64,000 nucleotides of DNA. Source: Sphingomonadaceae bacterium. GTDB lineage: Bacteria; Pseudomonadota; Alphaproteobacteria; Sphingomonadales; Sphingomonadaceae. The position numbers were made by a program, and so were the translations under genes. The notes under the pieces are model-generated. The model was not told the DNA's origin. It worked only from the letters and a program-made list of their open reading frames with translations, and ran no database searches. The stretch lies in contig CANJUF010000003.1 of NCBI GenBank assembly GCA_947477745.1, positions 106,828 through 170,827 on the forward strand. Direction: 5' to 3'. Shown here piece by piece: positions 44,186 through 52,616 of this stretch; positions within the stretch are counted from its first letter, which is position 1; each line of letters opens with the position of its first letter.

Positions 44186-45394
44186 TCAGAGCACGACGCC
44201 GGCCTCTCTCAATTGCTGCCGCTCGGCACTGTCGATGCCGAATTCGCCGAGCACTTCATCGGTATGCTCGCCGTATTTCGGGCCGCGCCTGAGCGTGCCA
44301 ACCGGCCTTTCGTCGAACTGGAGCGGGGTCACGGCCATCATGTAGTCCGGCGAAGATGGATCGCCGACCGGCGCGACGAAGCCGTTGACCAGAGCCTGTG
44401 GGTCTTCGGATATTTCCTGCGGGCTGAAGGCAGGCGCCCAGACGCCCTGCATCGGTTCCAGCTTGGCCGCCCATTCCGACATGGTGTGGCGCGCGAAGGT
44501 CTCGTCCAGCTCGGCGATCAGCGCCGAACGGTTGATGTAGCGCGCCTTTTGATCGGTGAAGCGCGGATCGCCTGCGAGGTCGTCGCGGTCGATGTGCGCG
44601 CAGAAATCGGGCCACCATTTGGGCATCAGCAGGCACAGGTTGATCCAGCGATCGTCCTTGGTGCGATAGGTCATGACCAGTGCGTCGAAGTTTTCCGAGC
44701 GCGGTGTTTCGGTCGGCACGCGGGCATTGCCGAGGCTTGCCATCGCGACATGCTGCGAGGAGAGGTAAGCGCCTACAGAATAGAGCGAGTTGTCGACAAT
44801 CGTGCCCTTGCCGGTGCGCTCGCGCTTGAACAGCGCGGCCGAGATCGCGCCCGCCATGGTGAGGCCGCCGATCAGGTCGCCGTAGCTCGTGCCGGGGCCG
44901 GGCGGCTCCTTGCCGGGCTTGCTCTGCAGGTAGGCAAGGCCGCCGCGGTACCAAGTCGTCGCGCCGTCGAAACCGCCTTGCGGCGCGAGCGGGCCGAGCA
45001 GGCCGTTGCCGGTGCCGCGCGCGTAAATCAGCTTGGGATTATGCGCGAACAGCTCTTCGGGTTCGATCCCCATTTGCACCCGCGCGTTCTTGCGCAGATT
45101 GGTGATGAACACGTCGGCCTTGGCGATCAGCTTGTAGAGCACCTCGCGGCCCGCCTGCTGCAAAAGGTCTAGGGTGATCGCGCGCTTGCCCCGATTGCCC
45201 GCCTCGAAGTAGGGATTGAAGCCGCCGGCTTCGAGGTTAGGGATATTGAGCGATCTCATCGGATCGCCGCCGCCGGTGGTGCGCTCGATCTTGATCACGT
45301 TCGCGCCCCAATCGGCCAGCGCCATGCCTGCGGCGGGCATGAAGGTATGCTCGGAAACCTCGACGACGAGCACGCCCTGCATCACATCGTACAT
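44186..45394 (-). CDS. Family III CoA-transferase (CaiB/BaiF type)
   Basis: This 402-residue enzyme has VVEVSEHTFMPAAGMALADW, GANVIKIERTTGGGDP, GNRGKRAITLDLLQQAGREV and a C-terminal TLRRGPKYGEHTDEVLGEFG. All are family III hallmarks, but the N-terminal half is quite divergent from the copy at 22769-23968. It probably activates an acid substrate by CoA transfer. It sits between an MDR reductase and a GMC oxidoreductase on one strand. The start at 45394 is supported by the family-like sequence MYDVMQGVLVVEVS. Confidence 0.9.
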   Translation of the reverse strand: MYDVMQGVLVVEVSEHTFMPAAGMALADWGANVIKIERTTGGGDPMRSLNIPNLEAGGFNPYFEAGNRGKRAITLDLLQQAGREVLYKLIAKADVFITNLRKNARVQMGIEPEELFAHNPKLIYARGTGNGLLGPLAPQGGFDGATTWYRGGLAYLQSKPGKEPPGPGTSYGDLIGGLTMAGAISAALFKRERTGKGTIVDNSLYSVGAYLSSQHVAMASLGNARVPTETPRSENFDALVMTYRTKDDRWINLCLLMPKWWPDFCAHIDRDDLAGDPRFTDQKARYINRSALIAELDETFARHTMSEWAAKLEPMQGVWAPAFSPQEISEDPQALVNGFVAPVGDPSSPDYMMAVTPLQFDERPVGTLRRGPKYGEHTDEVLGEFGIDSAERQQLREAGVVL

Positions 45395-45469
45395 GAAAGC
45401 TCTCTCCCGTATTTTGATTGCGCAAAGTCTGGCGTGACAATGGCCGAGGTGCAAGCGCCGGGGCGTTAT

Positions 45470-46522
45470 TCAGCGAAGAAGGACAATGCGCCCGCTGGTC
45501 TGCCGCGCTTCCATTTCTTCAAGCGCCGCCGGGAGTTCCTCGAAAGGCACCGTTGCGCCGACGATCGGGCGGATCTTCCTCGCGGCGAGCAGCGACAGCA
45601 GGCTTTGCTGGACGCTTTGCGCAATGTCGGTGGTTGGCGGATTGAAGCGCGGCACCGGCATCCCGCTGGCCCCGGCGATCTTCCCGGATATTTCGGGCGG
45701 CGTGTAGGCGAGGATCACGCCGAGCATGTCGAAATTGCCGAAGCAAAGCATGCGGCCCGTCACCAAGGGCACTTCCTCGGCTTCTATGCCGCTGGCAAAG
45801 CCGATGGTGAGATGACGCCCGCCGCGCGCCAGGCAGCGCAGCGATTGCAGCATGACATCGCCGCCGACTCCGTCGAAGCACACATCGACGCCCTTGCCTT
45901 GGGTAATTTCGAGTGCGGCCTCGGCGAAATCTGCGGCGCGGTAGTTGATAAGATGCTGCGCGCCAAGATTGCGTACAAGTTGCGCCTTCGCGTCGCTGCC
46001 GACGGTGGCGATCACCTCTGCTCCGGCTGCCACGGCGAGCTGCACGGCTGCCGATCCGACCCCGCCAGCGGCAGCATGGACCAGCACCGTTTCGCCTGCT
46101 TGCAGGCGGCCGCGCTCGAACAGGCCGAGGTGCGCAAGGTGAAACGGGTAGAAGAAAGCAGCCGCCTCGACGTCGCTCAGACCGGGAGGAATGTCGAAGG
46201 TCATGGCAGAAGAGGCCAGCACGAGATCGGCATGAGCGCCGACCGCGCCGAAACCGCTCGTGGTCACCTGACGGCCAAGCCACGCTTCCTCGCCGGGTCC
46301 TGCGGCCACCACTTCGCCGACACATTCCATCCCGAGCGTATAGGGCAGGGGCGGATCGATGGTCAGGTACCGGCCGTGGCAGCCATCGACCTCGTTATAG
46401 TTAAGCACGCTGGCGCGCGCCTTGACGAGGATCTGTCCGGGGCCGGGCTTGGCCGGCTCGACATCGCACAGTTCGAGCGCCTCGCTCGGACGGCCGTGGC
46501 GGACGACTTGCCAGGCCCTCAT
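45470..46522 (-). CDS. MDR-family NADPH:quinone oxidoreductase / enoyl reductase
   Basis: This 350-residue medium-chain dehydrogenase/reductase has the GroES-like part (SVLNYNEVDGCHGRYL, YTLGMECVGEVVAAGPG) and a nucleotide-binding motif VLVHAAAGGVGSAAVQLAVA. The structural-zinc cysteines are missing, which fits the zinc-free quinone/enoyl reductase branch. Upstream of the CoA-transferase and GMC genes, so probably part of the same catabolic unit. Confidence 0.88.
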   Translation of the reverse strand: MRAWQVVRHGRPSEALELCDVEPAKPGPGQILVKARASVLNYNEVDGCHGRYLTIDPPLPYTLGMECVGEVVAAGPGEEAWLGRQVTTSGFGAVGAHADLVLASSAMTFDIPPGLSDVEAAAFFYPFHLAHLGLFERGRLQAGETVLVHAAAGGVGSAAVQLAVAAGAEVIATVGSDAKAQLVRNLGAQHLINYRAADFAEAALEITQGKGVDVCFDGVGGDVMLQSLRCLARGGRHLTIGFASGIEAEEVPLVTGRMLCFGNFDMLGVILAYTPPEISGKIAGASGMPVPRFNPPTTDIAQSVQQSLLSLLAARKIRPIVGATVPFEELPAALEEMEARQTSGRIVLLR

Positions 46523-46620
46523 GATCCTGCGGCGTCCTTGCTCATTGGCGCTCCCTCCTGCTGTGTGCCGCAGGTTAAGCGCGTGGCCGGTGCTGGCAAG
46601 ACGCAAACAGGGTAGCTGAA

Positions 46621-46650
46621 ACGAAAAAGGGGTTGCCTAAGCAACCCCTG
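46621..46650 (-). terminator. Rho-independent terminator after rplI
   Basis: GGGGTTGC (46629-46636) and GCAACCCC (46641-46648) form a perfect 8-base stem with a CTAA loop, and on the minus strand it ends in TTTTT. It closes the rpsF-rpsR-rplI operon. Confidence 0.9.
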
Positions 46651-46678
46651 ATCCGTTGTTTCACGATGTTGGCTGGCC

Positions 46679-47296
46679 TCAGGCGCTATCGTCGCCGTCG
46701 GCACCCTCGTCGGCATCGGTGAGCCGGTCGGCCGGAATTTCACCAGGCTCGAGGGTCGGATCGATCGCTTCGATGAAGCCGGTCGGTGCGGTCTCTTCCT
46801 CGAACATCGCCTTGATCACGTCGATGCCCTGCGCCTGCTGGTTCGCCTCATCGGGCGAGCGGGCGACGTTGGCCTTGACCTTGACCTGCACTTCGGGGTG
46901 CAGCGAGATGGTGACGTCGAACATGCCGATGGTCTTGATCGGCGCGCCCATGATGACCTGGCGCTTGTCGACTTCGTGGCCTTGTTCGGCCAGGCCGGCG
47001 ACGATGTCGCGCACGTTGACCGAGCCATAAAGCTGGCCCGAGTTCGACGAGGCGCGGATCAGCACGATCTCGGTTCCGTCGATCTTATCGCCAAAGCTGG
47101 CTGCCTCGACGCGGCGATCGGCGTTTTCCTGCACAAGCCGCTCGCGGTTGGCATCGAAGACCTTCTTGTTCGCCGCGTTGGCGCGCAGCGCCTTGCGGTT
47201 GGGAAGCAGGTAATTGCGGGCGTAACCGTCCTTGACCGAGACGATGTCGCCGATGCCGCCGAGCTTTTCGACGCGCTCTAGAAGAATGATATCCAT
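46679..47296 (-). CDS. rplI: 50S ribosomal protein L9
   Basis: This 205-residue protein has the L9 N-terminal domain (MDIILLERVEKLGGIGDIVS, YARNYLLPNRKALRA), the connecting helix, and the C-terminal RNA-binding domain. It carries an acidic extension of about 40 residues (EEETAPTGFIEAIDP to the end) compared with the E. coli protein. Last gene of the operon. Confidence 0.97.
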   Translation of the reverse strand: MDIILLERVEKLGGIGDIVSVKDGYARNYLLPNRKALRANAANKKVFDANRERLVQENADRRVEAASFGDKIDGTEIVLIRASSNSGQLYGSVNVRDIVAGLAEQGHEVDKRQVIMGAPIKTIGMFDVTISLHPEVQVKVKANVARSPDEANQQAQGIDVIKAMFEEETAPTGFIEAIDPTLEPGEIPADRLTDADEGADGDDSA

Positions 47297-47308
47297 TGTG
47301 CGCGCTCC

Positions 47309-47533
47309 TTACTTCACGATGTAGGGCAGCAGGCCCAGGTGGCGGGCGCGCTTGATGGCCTGCGAAAGCTCACGCTGCTTCTTTGCGGAAACTGCGGTGA
47401 TGCGGCTCGGGACGATCTTGCCCCGCTCGGACATGAAGCCCTGCAGCAGACGAACGTCCTTGTAATCGATCTTCGGCGCGTTCTTCGCGGAGAACGGGCA
47501 GGTCTTGCGGCGGCGGAAAAAAGCGCGGGCCAT
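47309..47533 (-). CDS. rpsR: 30S ribosomal protein S18
   Basis: This 74-residue protein has the S18 signature ([40 protein letters not shown]). It overlaps the rpsF stop by one base (TGATG), so S6 and S18, which bind the platform as a heterodimer, are translationally coupled. Confidence 0.97.
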   Translation of the reverse strand: MARAFFRRRKTCPFSAKNAPKIDYKDVRLLQGFMSERGKIVPSRITAVSAKKQRELSQAIKRARHLGLLPYIVK

Positions 47534-47895
47534 CAGTCCATCTCCCTTTCACGGCGACCGCGGCGTTCGCGGTCCTGTTTGCGCATCTGCTCCGAGGGGC
47601 CTTCCTCAAGCTCGTCGACCCGGATGGTCAGGAAGCGAACGACGTCTTCGTTGATCGCGGTCTGACGCTCAAGCTCGGCGACCACGCCAGCAGGCGCGTC
47701 GATGTTGAGCAGGACGTAGTGCGCCTTGCGGTTGCGCTTGATCTTGTAGGCGATGTTCTTGAGCCCCCAGGTCTCGGTCTTGGTGACCTTGCCTGCGTTG
47801 GCCTCGACAATCTGGGTGGCGTTGGCGGCCAGCGCATCAACTTGCGCCTGGCTCAGATCCTGGCGTGCCAGGAACACGTGCTCATAAAGCGGCAC
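47533..47895 (-). CDS. rpsF: 30S ribosomal protein S6
   Basis: This 120-residue protein has the S6 fold sequence ([56 protein letters not shown]). The start is GTG at 47895 with AAAGGA upstream. The charged C-terminal end ([10 protein letters not shown]) is ordinary for the group. First gene of rpsF-rpsR-rplI. Confidence 0.97.
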   Translation of the reverse strand: MPLYEHVFLARQDLSQAQVDALAANATQIVEANAGKVTKTETWGLKNIAYKIKRNRKAHYVLLNIDAPAGVVAELERQTAINEDVVRFLTIRVDELEEGPSEQMRKQDRERRGRREREMD

Positions 47896-47938
47896 GAAGC
47901 AATCCTTTCATTTCCATACCGATCGCTGGCTGATCCGC

Positions 47939-47989
47939 CCGGATAGCGGGGCCCCTCCGGCTTTCTTTTTCCGGCGCTCTCGCATCCGG
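47939..47989 (-). promoter_or_regulatory. Candidate S6:S18 autoregulatory leader
   Basis: On the minus strand, just before rpsF, CCGGAT and ATCCGG (the two ends of this segment) can pair and enclose further GC-rich pairing. S6-S18 complexes are known to repress their own message through a leader structure with a conserved CCG. The match here is only by position and pairing, not by a full covariance-model fit. Confidence 0.35.
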
Positions 47990-48092
47990 AGCGCGGCCAT
48001 TAGCGCAATTCGTCGCAATTGCAAGGCTGTTCAGGCGCGCCCTCATGTCGCACATAGGGCTGCCGAGGGGCTAACGCGAAAGGGAATGATCC

Positions 48093-49031
48093 ATGCCATC
48101 CGGTCTCGTTGCACTTCTCGACGATATTTCGGTGATTGCGCGCGCCGCTGCTGCTTCTATCGATGACGTCGGCGTTGCCGCAGCTAAGGCCGGTTCCAAG
48201 GCGGCGGGCGTGGTGATCGACGATGCCGCCGTCACACCGTCCTACGTCACCGGTCTCTCGCCCGCGCGCGAATTACCGATCATCGGAAAGATTGCGCTGG
48301 GCTCGCTCGGCAACAAGCTCCTGATCCTGCTGCCCGGCGCTTTGATCCTCAGCGAATTTCTGCCGTCCGCCATCATCTGGCTGCTGATGCTGGGCGGCGC
48401 GTTCCTGTGTTACGAAGGCGCGGAAAAGGTGCTGGAGAAACTCGGCGCGGAAAAGCACGGCGAAACGCTGGAGGACGTGATTGAGGATCCGGTCGCGTTC
48501 GAGAAGGAGCGCGTGTCGGGCGCGATCCGCACCGATCTCATCCTCTCGGCCGAGATCATGGCGATCACGCTCAATTCGGTGGCGGCCGAGACCCTGCTGA
48601 CCCGTGCCGGCGTGCTGGCGCTGGTGGGTATTGCGATCACGATCCTGGTCTACGGCGCGGTCGCGCTGATCGTGAAGATGGACGATGTCGGCCTGCACCT
48701 GGCCGAACGGACGAGCGCGGCGGCGCGGGCGACGGGCCGAATGCTGCTGCGAGCGATGCCGGTGCTGCTCACGGTTCTGTCGGTCGTGGGCACCGTCGCG
48801 ATGTTGTGGGTGGGCGGCGGGATCGTGCTCCACGGCTTGCACGAGGTTGGCCTTCACGGCCCTTCGGACCTTGCCGACGGGGCACAACAGGTGATCGAGC
48901 AAACGACAGGCGCGCTGGGCGGCGTGCTGGGCTGGTTCAGCTACGCGGGAATGTCAGCTTTATTCGGCCTGATCTTGGGCGCCGTGATCGCCGTGGTGCT
49001 GCACAAGGTGCTGAAGCTGGGCGCGCACTGA
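48093..49031 (+). CDS. DUF808 (YedI-like) membrane protein
   Basis: This 312-residue inner-membrane protein starts with the DUF808 hallmark PSGLVALLDDISVIARAAAA and SIDDVGVAAAKAGSKAAGVV. It continues with several helices (LLILLPGALILSEFLPSAII, VLALVGIAITILVYGAVALI and others). The family function is unknown. Transcribed alone, divergent from rpsF. Confidence 0.88.
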   Translation: MPSGLVALLDDISVIARAAAASIDDVGVAAAKAGSKAAGVVIDDAAVTPSYVTGLSPARELPIIGKIALGSLGNKLLILLPGALILSEFLPSAIIWLLMLGGAFLCYEGAEKVLEKLGAEKHGETLEDVIEDPVAFEKERVSGAIRTDLILSAEIMAITLNSVAAETLLTRAGVLALVGIAITILVYGAVALIVKMDDVGLHLAERTSAAARATGRMLLRAMPVLLTVLSVVGTVAMLWVGGGIVLHGLHEVGLHGPSDLADGAQQVIEQTTGALGGVLGWFSYAGMSALFGLILGAVIAVVLHKVLKLGAH

Positions 49032-49045
49032 CAATCGCGTCGCGG

Positions 49046-49300
49046 TTATTCCCGCTCTTGCGGAGGCTTTCGCGTGGAGCGGCCTGCAAGCCACGTTGGC
49101 AGCAGCACCGCGCCCACCATGCCACCGATCAGGGCGCAAATTGGGCCGATAAAGAGGCCGAGCACCATCGCGCCGCCGCCATCCTGATCGTGGACGTCCA
49201 TGATGTCCCAAACGACCGTGGTCCCGACGACGACAATCAGATAAGTCGCGATCGTCGCCAGGACGAAACCCAGCAGCCCGAAGCCAAGCGTGCGCAGCAT
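49046..49300 (-). CDS. Small membrane protein of unknown function
   Basis: This 84-residue protein has two transmembrane segments (GFGLLGFVLATIATYLIVVV and MVLGLFIGPICALIGGMVGA) linked by an acidic loop, with a basic C-terminal end. ATG 49300 is preferred to 49342 because a purine-rich AGGGGAGAA lies ahead of it. No family recognised. Confidence 0.6.
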   Translation of the reverse strand: MLRTLGFGLLGFVLATIATYLIVVVGTTVVWDIMDVHDQDGGGAMVLGLFIGPICALIGGMVGAVLLPTWLAGRSTRKPPQERE

Positions 49301-49371
49301 GCGAATTCTCCCCTGTCCGCGGTCAGGCGGGAAAGCTGCCATGCCCTGCGCGACAAGTCACGCTCTTGGTA

Positions 49372-49752
49372 TTACTTGCCCGCGCCCTGCTGGACCGTAT
49401 GTGCGGCTTCATGCGCGGGAGCAGCCTCGGTCGGCGCGCTGATACGCTGCGCGCTGGTGCCCTTGGTCTTGATTGCAAGCGCCTGTTTGGCCGGACGTGC
49501 TTCGATCGTCTGCCAGCTTGTCGCAGGATCGGTGCCGCCGCCGACCATCGCGCCGGGGCAGAGCAGACCGCCGATCTCGCCCGCACCGGTCGAGGTGCCG
49601 TTGAAGGTAAAGGCGCTGCCATCAGGCTCGCAGATGATGACGTAAAGCGTGCCCTGGACGTGGACGACCTTGTGCGCGAGCGCGGGACTGGTGAAACCTA
49701 GCGCGAGGGCGGGAACGGCAAACAGCCACTTGGAGATCGATATGCTTTTCAT
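49372..49752 (-). CDS. Exported protein of unknown function
   Basis: This 126-residue protein has a signal peptide (KWLFAVPALALGFTSPALA, cleavage before HKVV). The mature part has two cysteines (Cys41 and Cys65, able to form a disulfide), a Gly-rich centre (GTSTGAGEIGGLLCPGAMVG) and an Ala/His tail. No known family. A pair of nested inverted repeats lies upstream. GGAGG precedes the start codon. Confidence 0.6.
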   Translation of the reverse strand: MKSISISKWLFAVPALALGFTSPALAHKVVHVQGTLYVIICEPDGSAFTFNGTSTGAGEIGGLLCPGAMVGGGTDPATSWQTIEARPAKQALAIKTKGTSAQRISAPTEAAPAHEAAHTVQQGAGK

Positions 49753-49807
49753 GACAATCCTCCATCAAACGCTGAGGGCTTTGGTCTGATTGTCTTGCCC
49801 CCGGTCT

Positions 49808-49860
49808 GTGCACTTTTGTTCAATTGGCGTGACGCAATTCTGAACGCCAGAGTTGTGCAC
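49808..49860. promoter_or_regulatory. Nested inverted repeats upstream of the exported-protein gene
   Basis: GTGCAC (49808-49813) pairs with GTGCAC (49855-49860), and inside them TGGCGT (49825-49830) pairs with ACGCCA (49844-49849). The arms are symmetrical enough to suggest a binding site or a hairpin. It lies 56 bases before the start of the minus-strand exported-protein gene. Confidence 0.35.
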
Positions 49861-49912
49861 GGTTCATCTTGTCGTGCCGCTGGTCAGGCCTGTCGACCAG
49901 GGCTTGTCCCGA

Positions 49913-50260
49913 TCAGCAGAGCTCGACCTTCACTTCTTCGACAACGCGCACCAACGTGCGCGAAAGGTCCATCAGCCGCGCGCTGCTTGCCTCACGCTCG
50001 GGCGTGTTGAATGCAGGCGAGGCCATGTCGCGCTGCATGGTCGCCAGGTCGGGCCAGCCGAGTTCGACGATACCGTCGCATTCGATGCCGCCGCCGTGCG
50101 GAGAGGCTCCCACGCCTGGAACGGGAAAGCTGCCGCAGTAGTGGACGAGGCCCGGCAGCAGCCGTTTGACCAGCGGGGCGTGGACTTGTTCCCAGTAGGC
50201 GCGGAATTCTTCCGGGCTGAGCGCGGGGTTGCGGAACAGCAGTGATACGGATTTGATCAT
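49913..50260 (-). CDS. EthD-like dimeric ferredoxin-fold protein
   Basis: This 115-residue protein has the EthD-family outline SVSLLFRNPALSPEEFRAYW, WEQVHAPLVKRLLPGLVHYC and a central LGWPDLATMQRDM. Such proteins are small dimeric alpha-beta barrels, often helpers in catabolism. Its ATG overlaps the stop codon of the Mur ligase (ATGA), so the two are co-translated. Confidence 0.75.
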   Translation of the reverse strand: MIKSVSLLFRNPALSPEEFRAYWEQVHAPLVKRLLPGLVHYCGSFPVPGVGASPHGGGIECDGIVELGWPDLATMQRDMASPAFNTPEREASSARLMDLSRTLVRVVEEVKVELC

Positions 50261-51696
50261 CGGACTTCCCTCTCCAGTTGATCGAGGATCGAGCGAGCGA
50301 ACGCGGTCAGCGTATCGTCGCGCGCGCCCATCACCACCACGCGGTCGCCGGGGCGGGTCACCTGCGCGATATGCGCGCCGCAGTGCTCGCGTTCCGGGAT
50401 ATGAATCGCCTGTCCGCCCGCGTCGGCTATCATCTTGACGATCCGCTCGCTGCCTTGCGAGCGGTCGACCGTGCCGCCGAAATAAACGGGATCGCACAGA
50501 ATTGTGATGTCGTCGGCCCCGAGTCCGCGGGCAAAAGTCTCGGCCAGTTCGCGGCCCATCTGACGCAGCGGGCCGTATCCATGAGGTTGGAAAAAGGCGA
50601 TCACGCGGCCCGGATGCGCTTTCAGCGTGCGCAGGGTCGCAGCGCATTTCTCCGGGTTATGGCCGAAATCGTCGATCACGGTTACGCCCGAGCTGCTCGT
50701 GCCGATGATGTCGAATCGGCGGGCCAGGCCCCGGTAGCCAGCCAGCGCCGCGACTGCCTCGGCCACGGAAACGCCCGCAGCCGCCGCGCCCGAAATAGCG
50801 GCAAGCGCGTTCGAGAGGTTATGCCGCCCCGGCACTGCGAGGCTCAGGGCATGTTCGCTGCCGTCGCGGCGGTCGATCACCGTTGCGGACTGGCGCGTCG
50901 GCTCGTCGCGGACTGAGCCGGCGACAACGCCGATCTGTGCTGCGCCTTGCGCGATCCCGAAAGTGATCGCCTCTCGAGCACGCGGCAGCAGCGCCAGTGC
51001 TTCGCCGTCGTCGGCATTGATTGCGGCAACCGCGCTGCGTTCGAGAAAGTCGCCGAACAGGTCGCGCAATTCCTCCATCGATTTGTGGTCAAGGCTGACA
51101 TTGAGCAGCACGCCCACCGCCGGGCGGTAAAGCTCGATCGAGCCGTCGCTTTCGTCGACTTCGCTGAGATAAAGGCTGGGCGAGCCAACCACCGCGCTCG
51201 CCAGCGGGCGTTCGGGCGTGACGAAATTCTTCATCACTGCGCCGTTCATGATCGTCGGCTCGCGGCCGGTCGCTTCGAGAATCCAGCCCATCATGCCGGT
51301 AACGGTGGACTTGCCGCTGGTGCCAGCCACCGCAAGCCCCGTGCCGGAGGTGTTGAACAGCAGGGCGTTGAGTTCCGCGCGGGACATGCGCAGGCAGCCA
51401 AGCTGCTTCGCGCGGCCTATTTCGGGGACGGTATCCTCCACCGCTGCCGAGGCGACGAGCACCTGATCCTTGGAGACCACACCGCTGCCGTCTTGCGGGA
51501 ACAGCGCGAAGCCCTGAGCTTCGAGAGCCGCGAATTTCTCGGGCGTGCGGCCTTGGTCGCGGCTGCGGTCCGATCCGGCGACAGTTGCCCCGCGTCCGGC
51601 AAGGATCTGCGCGAGCGGCAGCATGCCCGAGCCGCCAATGCCGCAAAAGAAGAACGGGCGGGCGAGAAGCTCGGCGGCGGAAGGCGTATCGGTCAT
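50257..51696 (-). CDS. Mur-ligase family protein (MurC/Mpl-like)
   Basis: This 479-residue three-domain Mur ligase has the N-terminal Rossmann loop FFCGIGGSGM, the ATP loop GTSGKST (residues 125-131) where MurC and Mpl usually have GTHGKTT, and SEVDESDGSI for Mg2+. The C-terminal domain motif is VIDDFGHNPEKCAAT, where MurC has DDYGHHP-like sequence. It could be an Mpl-type muropeptide ligase: the divergent neighbour is an LD-carboxypeptidase. The changed loop residues make a different substrate possible. ATG 51696 (MTDTPSAAEL) is chosen. Confidence 0.75.
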   Translation of the reverse strand: MTDTPSAAELLARPFFFCGIGGSGMLPLAQILAGRGATVAGSDRSRDQGRTPEKFAALEAQGFALFPQDGSGVVSKDQVLVASAAVEDTVPEIGRAKQLGCLRMSRAELNALLFNTSGTGLAVAGTSGKSTVTGMMGWILEATGREPTIMNGAVMKNFVTPERPLASAVVGSPSLYLSEVDESDGSIELYRPAVGVLLNVSLDHKSMEELRDLFGDFLERSAVAAINADDGEALALLPRAREAITFGIAQGAAQIGVVAGSVRDEPTRQSATVIDRRDGSEHALSLAVPGRHNLSNALAAISGAAAAGVSVAEAVAALAGYRGLARRFDIIGTSSSGVTVIDDFGHNPEKCAATLRTLKAHPGRVIAFFQPHGYGPLRQMGRELAETFARGLGADDITILCDPVYFGGTVDRSQGSERIVKMIADAGGQAIHIPEREHCGAHIAQVTRPGDRVVVMGARDDTLTAFARSILDQLEREVR

Positions 51697-51754
51697 GCGC
51701 CTTGGCCTATTCGGCCTCTCGCCACGACGCAACAAGGCGGTTACATCACGGGTC

Positions 51755-52582
51755 ATGATCCGTGTTGCCGTCTGCGCCCCGTCCACGCCGCTAAAGGCCG
51801 AATCCATCGCCCGCGTCGGCGATCTCGCACTCGCCGAGTTTCCCGGCGTCGAACTGCATTTCCACCCGCAATGCGAGGCGAGCGAGGGTCACTTCGCCGG
51901 ATCGGACGAACTGCGGCTTTCCGCCCTGCTCGAATGTGCCAACGATCCCCTGTTCGATGCCGTGTGGTTCGCGCGCGGCGGGTACGGTGCCGGGCGCATT
52001 GCCGAAGCTGCGCTTGCGGCAATGAACCATGCCGCGACGCAGAAGGCGTATCTGGGCTATTCGGACGCCGGATACCTTCTGGCGGGCCTTTACCGCGCCG
52101 GGATTGGCAGACCGGTCCACGCGCCGATGCCGATGGACATGGCGCGTGACGGCGGAGAGGCAGCAGTGCGCCGCGCGTTGGCATTCCTTTCGGGGGACAT
52201 GTCCGGCCTCGAAGCTTCGCTCGATCACCGGCCCACCGTCGCCTTCAATTTGACGACGCTGGCCATGGTCTGCGGCACCCCGCTGATGCCGGGCTTGGCT
52301 GGCCATGTCGTCATGCTCGAGGAAGTGAGCGAGCATCTCTATGCGGTAGACCGGCTATGCTTCCACGTTTCGGCGCATCTTGGCGGCATTGTCGGGATAC
52401 GCCTCGGACGGGTCAGCGACGTGCCCGAAAACGACCGCGAATTCGGTTCAGACGCAGAGCAGATAGCGCGCTACTGGTGCGAGCGGCACGCGATCCCGTA
52501 TCTGGGAAGTGCCGACATCGGGCACGATGCGGCCAACAGGATTGTGCCCTTCGGGGTTGTGAGAAGCGTCATGGGGCAATAG
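51755..52582 (+). CDS. LD-carboxypeptidase (S66 family)
   Basis: This 275-residue cytosolic peptidase removes the terminal D-Ala from murein tetrapeptides. The S66 segments are VWFARGGYGAGR, the nucleophile Ser103 in LGYSDAGYLL, Glu in MLEEVSEHLYAVDR and His in GHDAANRIVPFG. It is divergent from the Mur ligase (58-base gap), a pairing that suggests muropeptide recycling. fabD follows 34 bases after. Confidence 0.88.
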   Translation: MIRVAVCAPSTPLKAESIARVGDLALAEFPGVELHFHPQCEASEGHFAGSDELRLSALLECANDPLFDAVWFARGGYGAGRIAEAALAAMNHAATQKAYLGYSDAGYLLAGLYRAGIGRPVHAPMPMDMARDGGEAAVRRALAFLSGDMSGLEASLDHRPTVAFNLTTLAMVCGTPLMPGLAGHVVMLEEVSEHLYAVDRLCFHVSAHLGGIVGIRLGRVSDVPENDREFGSDAEQIARYWCERHAIPYLGSADIGHDAANRIVPFGVVRSVMGQ

Positions 52583-52616
52583 GCCCCGCGCCACATTGAA
52601 TATGGGGGAGAGAACA

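Noticed and set aside
43601..45172. Plus-strand open frame of more than 500 codons opposite the GMC and CoA-transferase genes
   Set aside because: Both minus-strand genes show full sets of family motifs; the plus-strand product has none and spans two genes.
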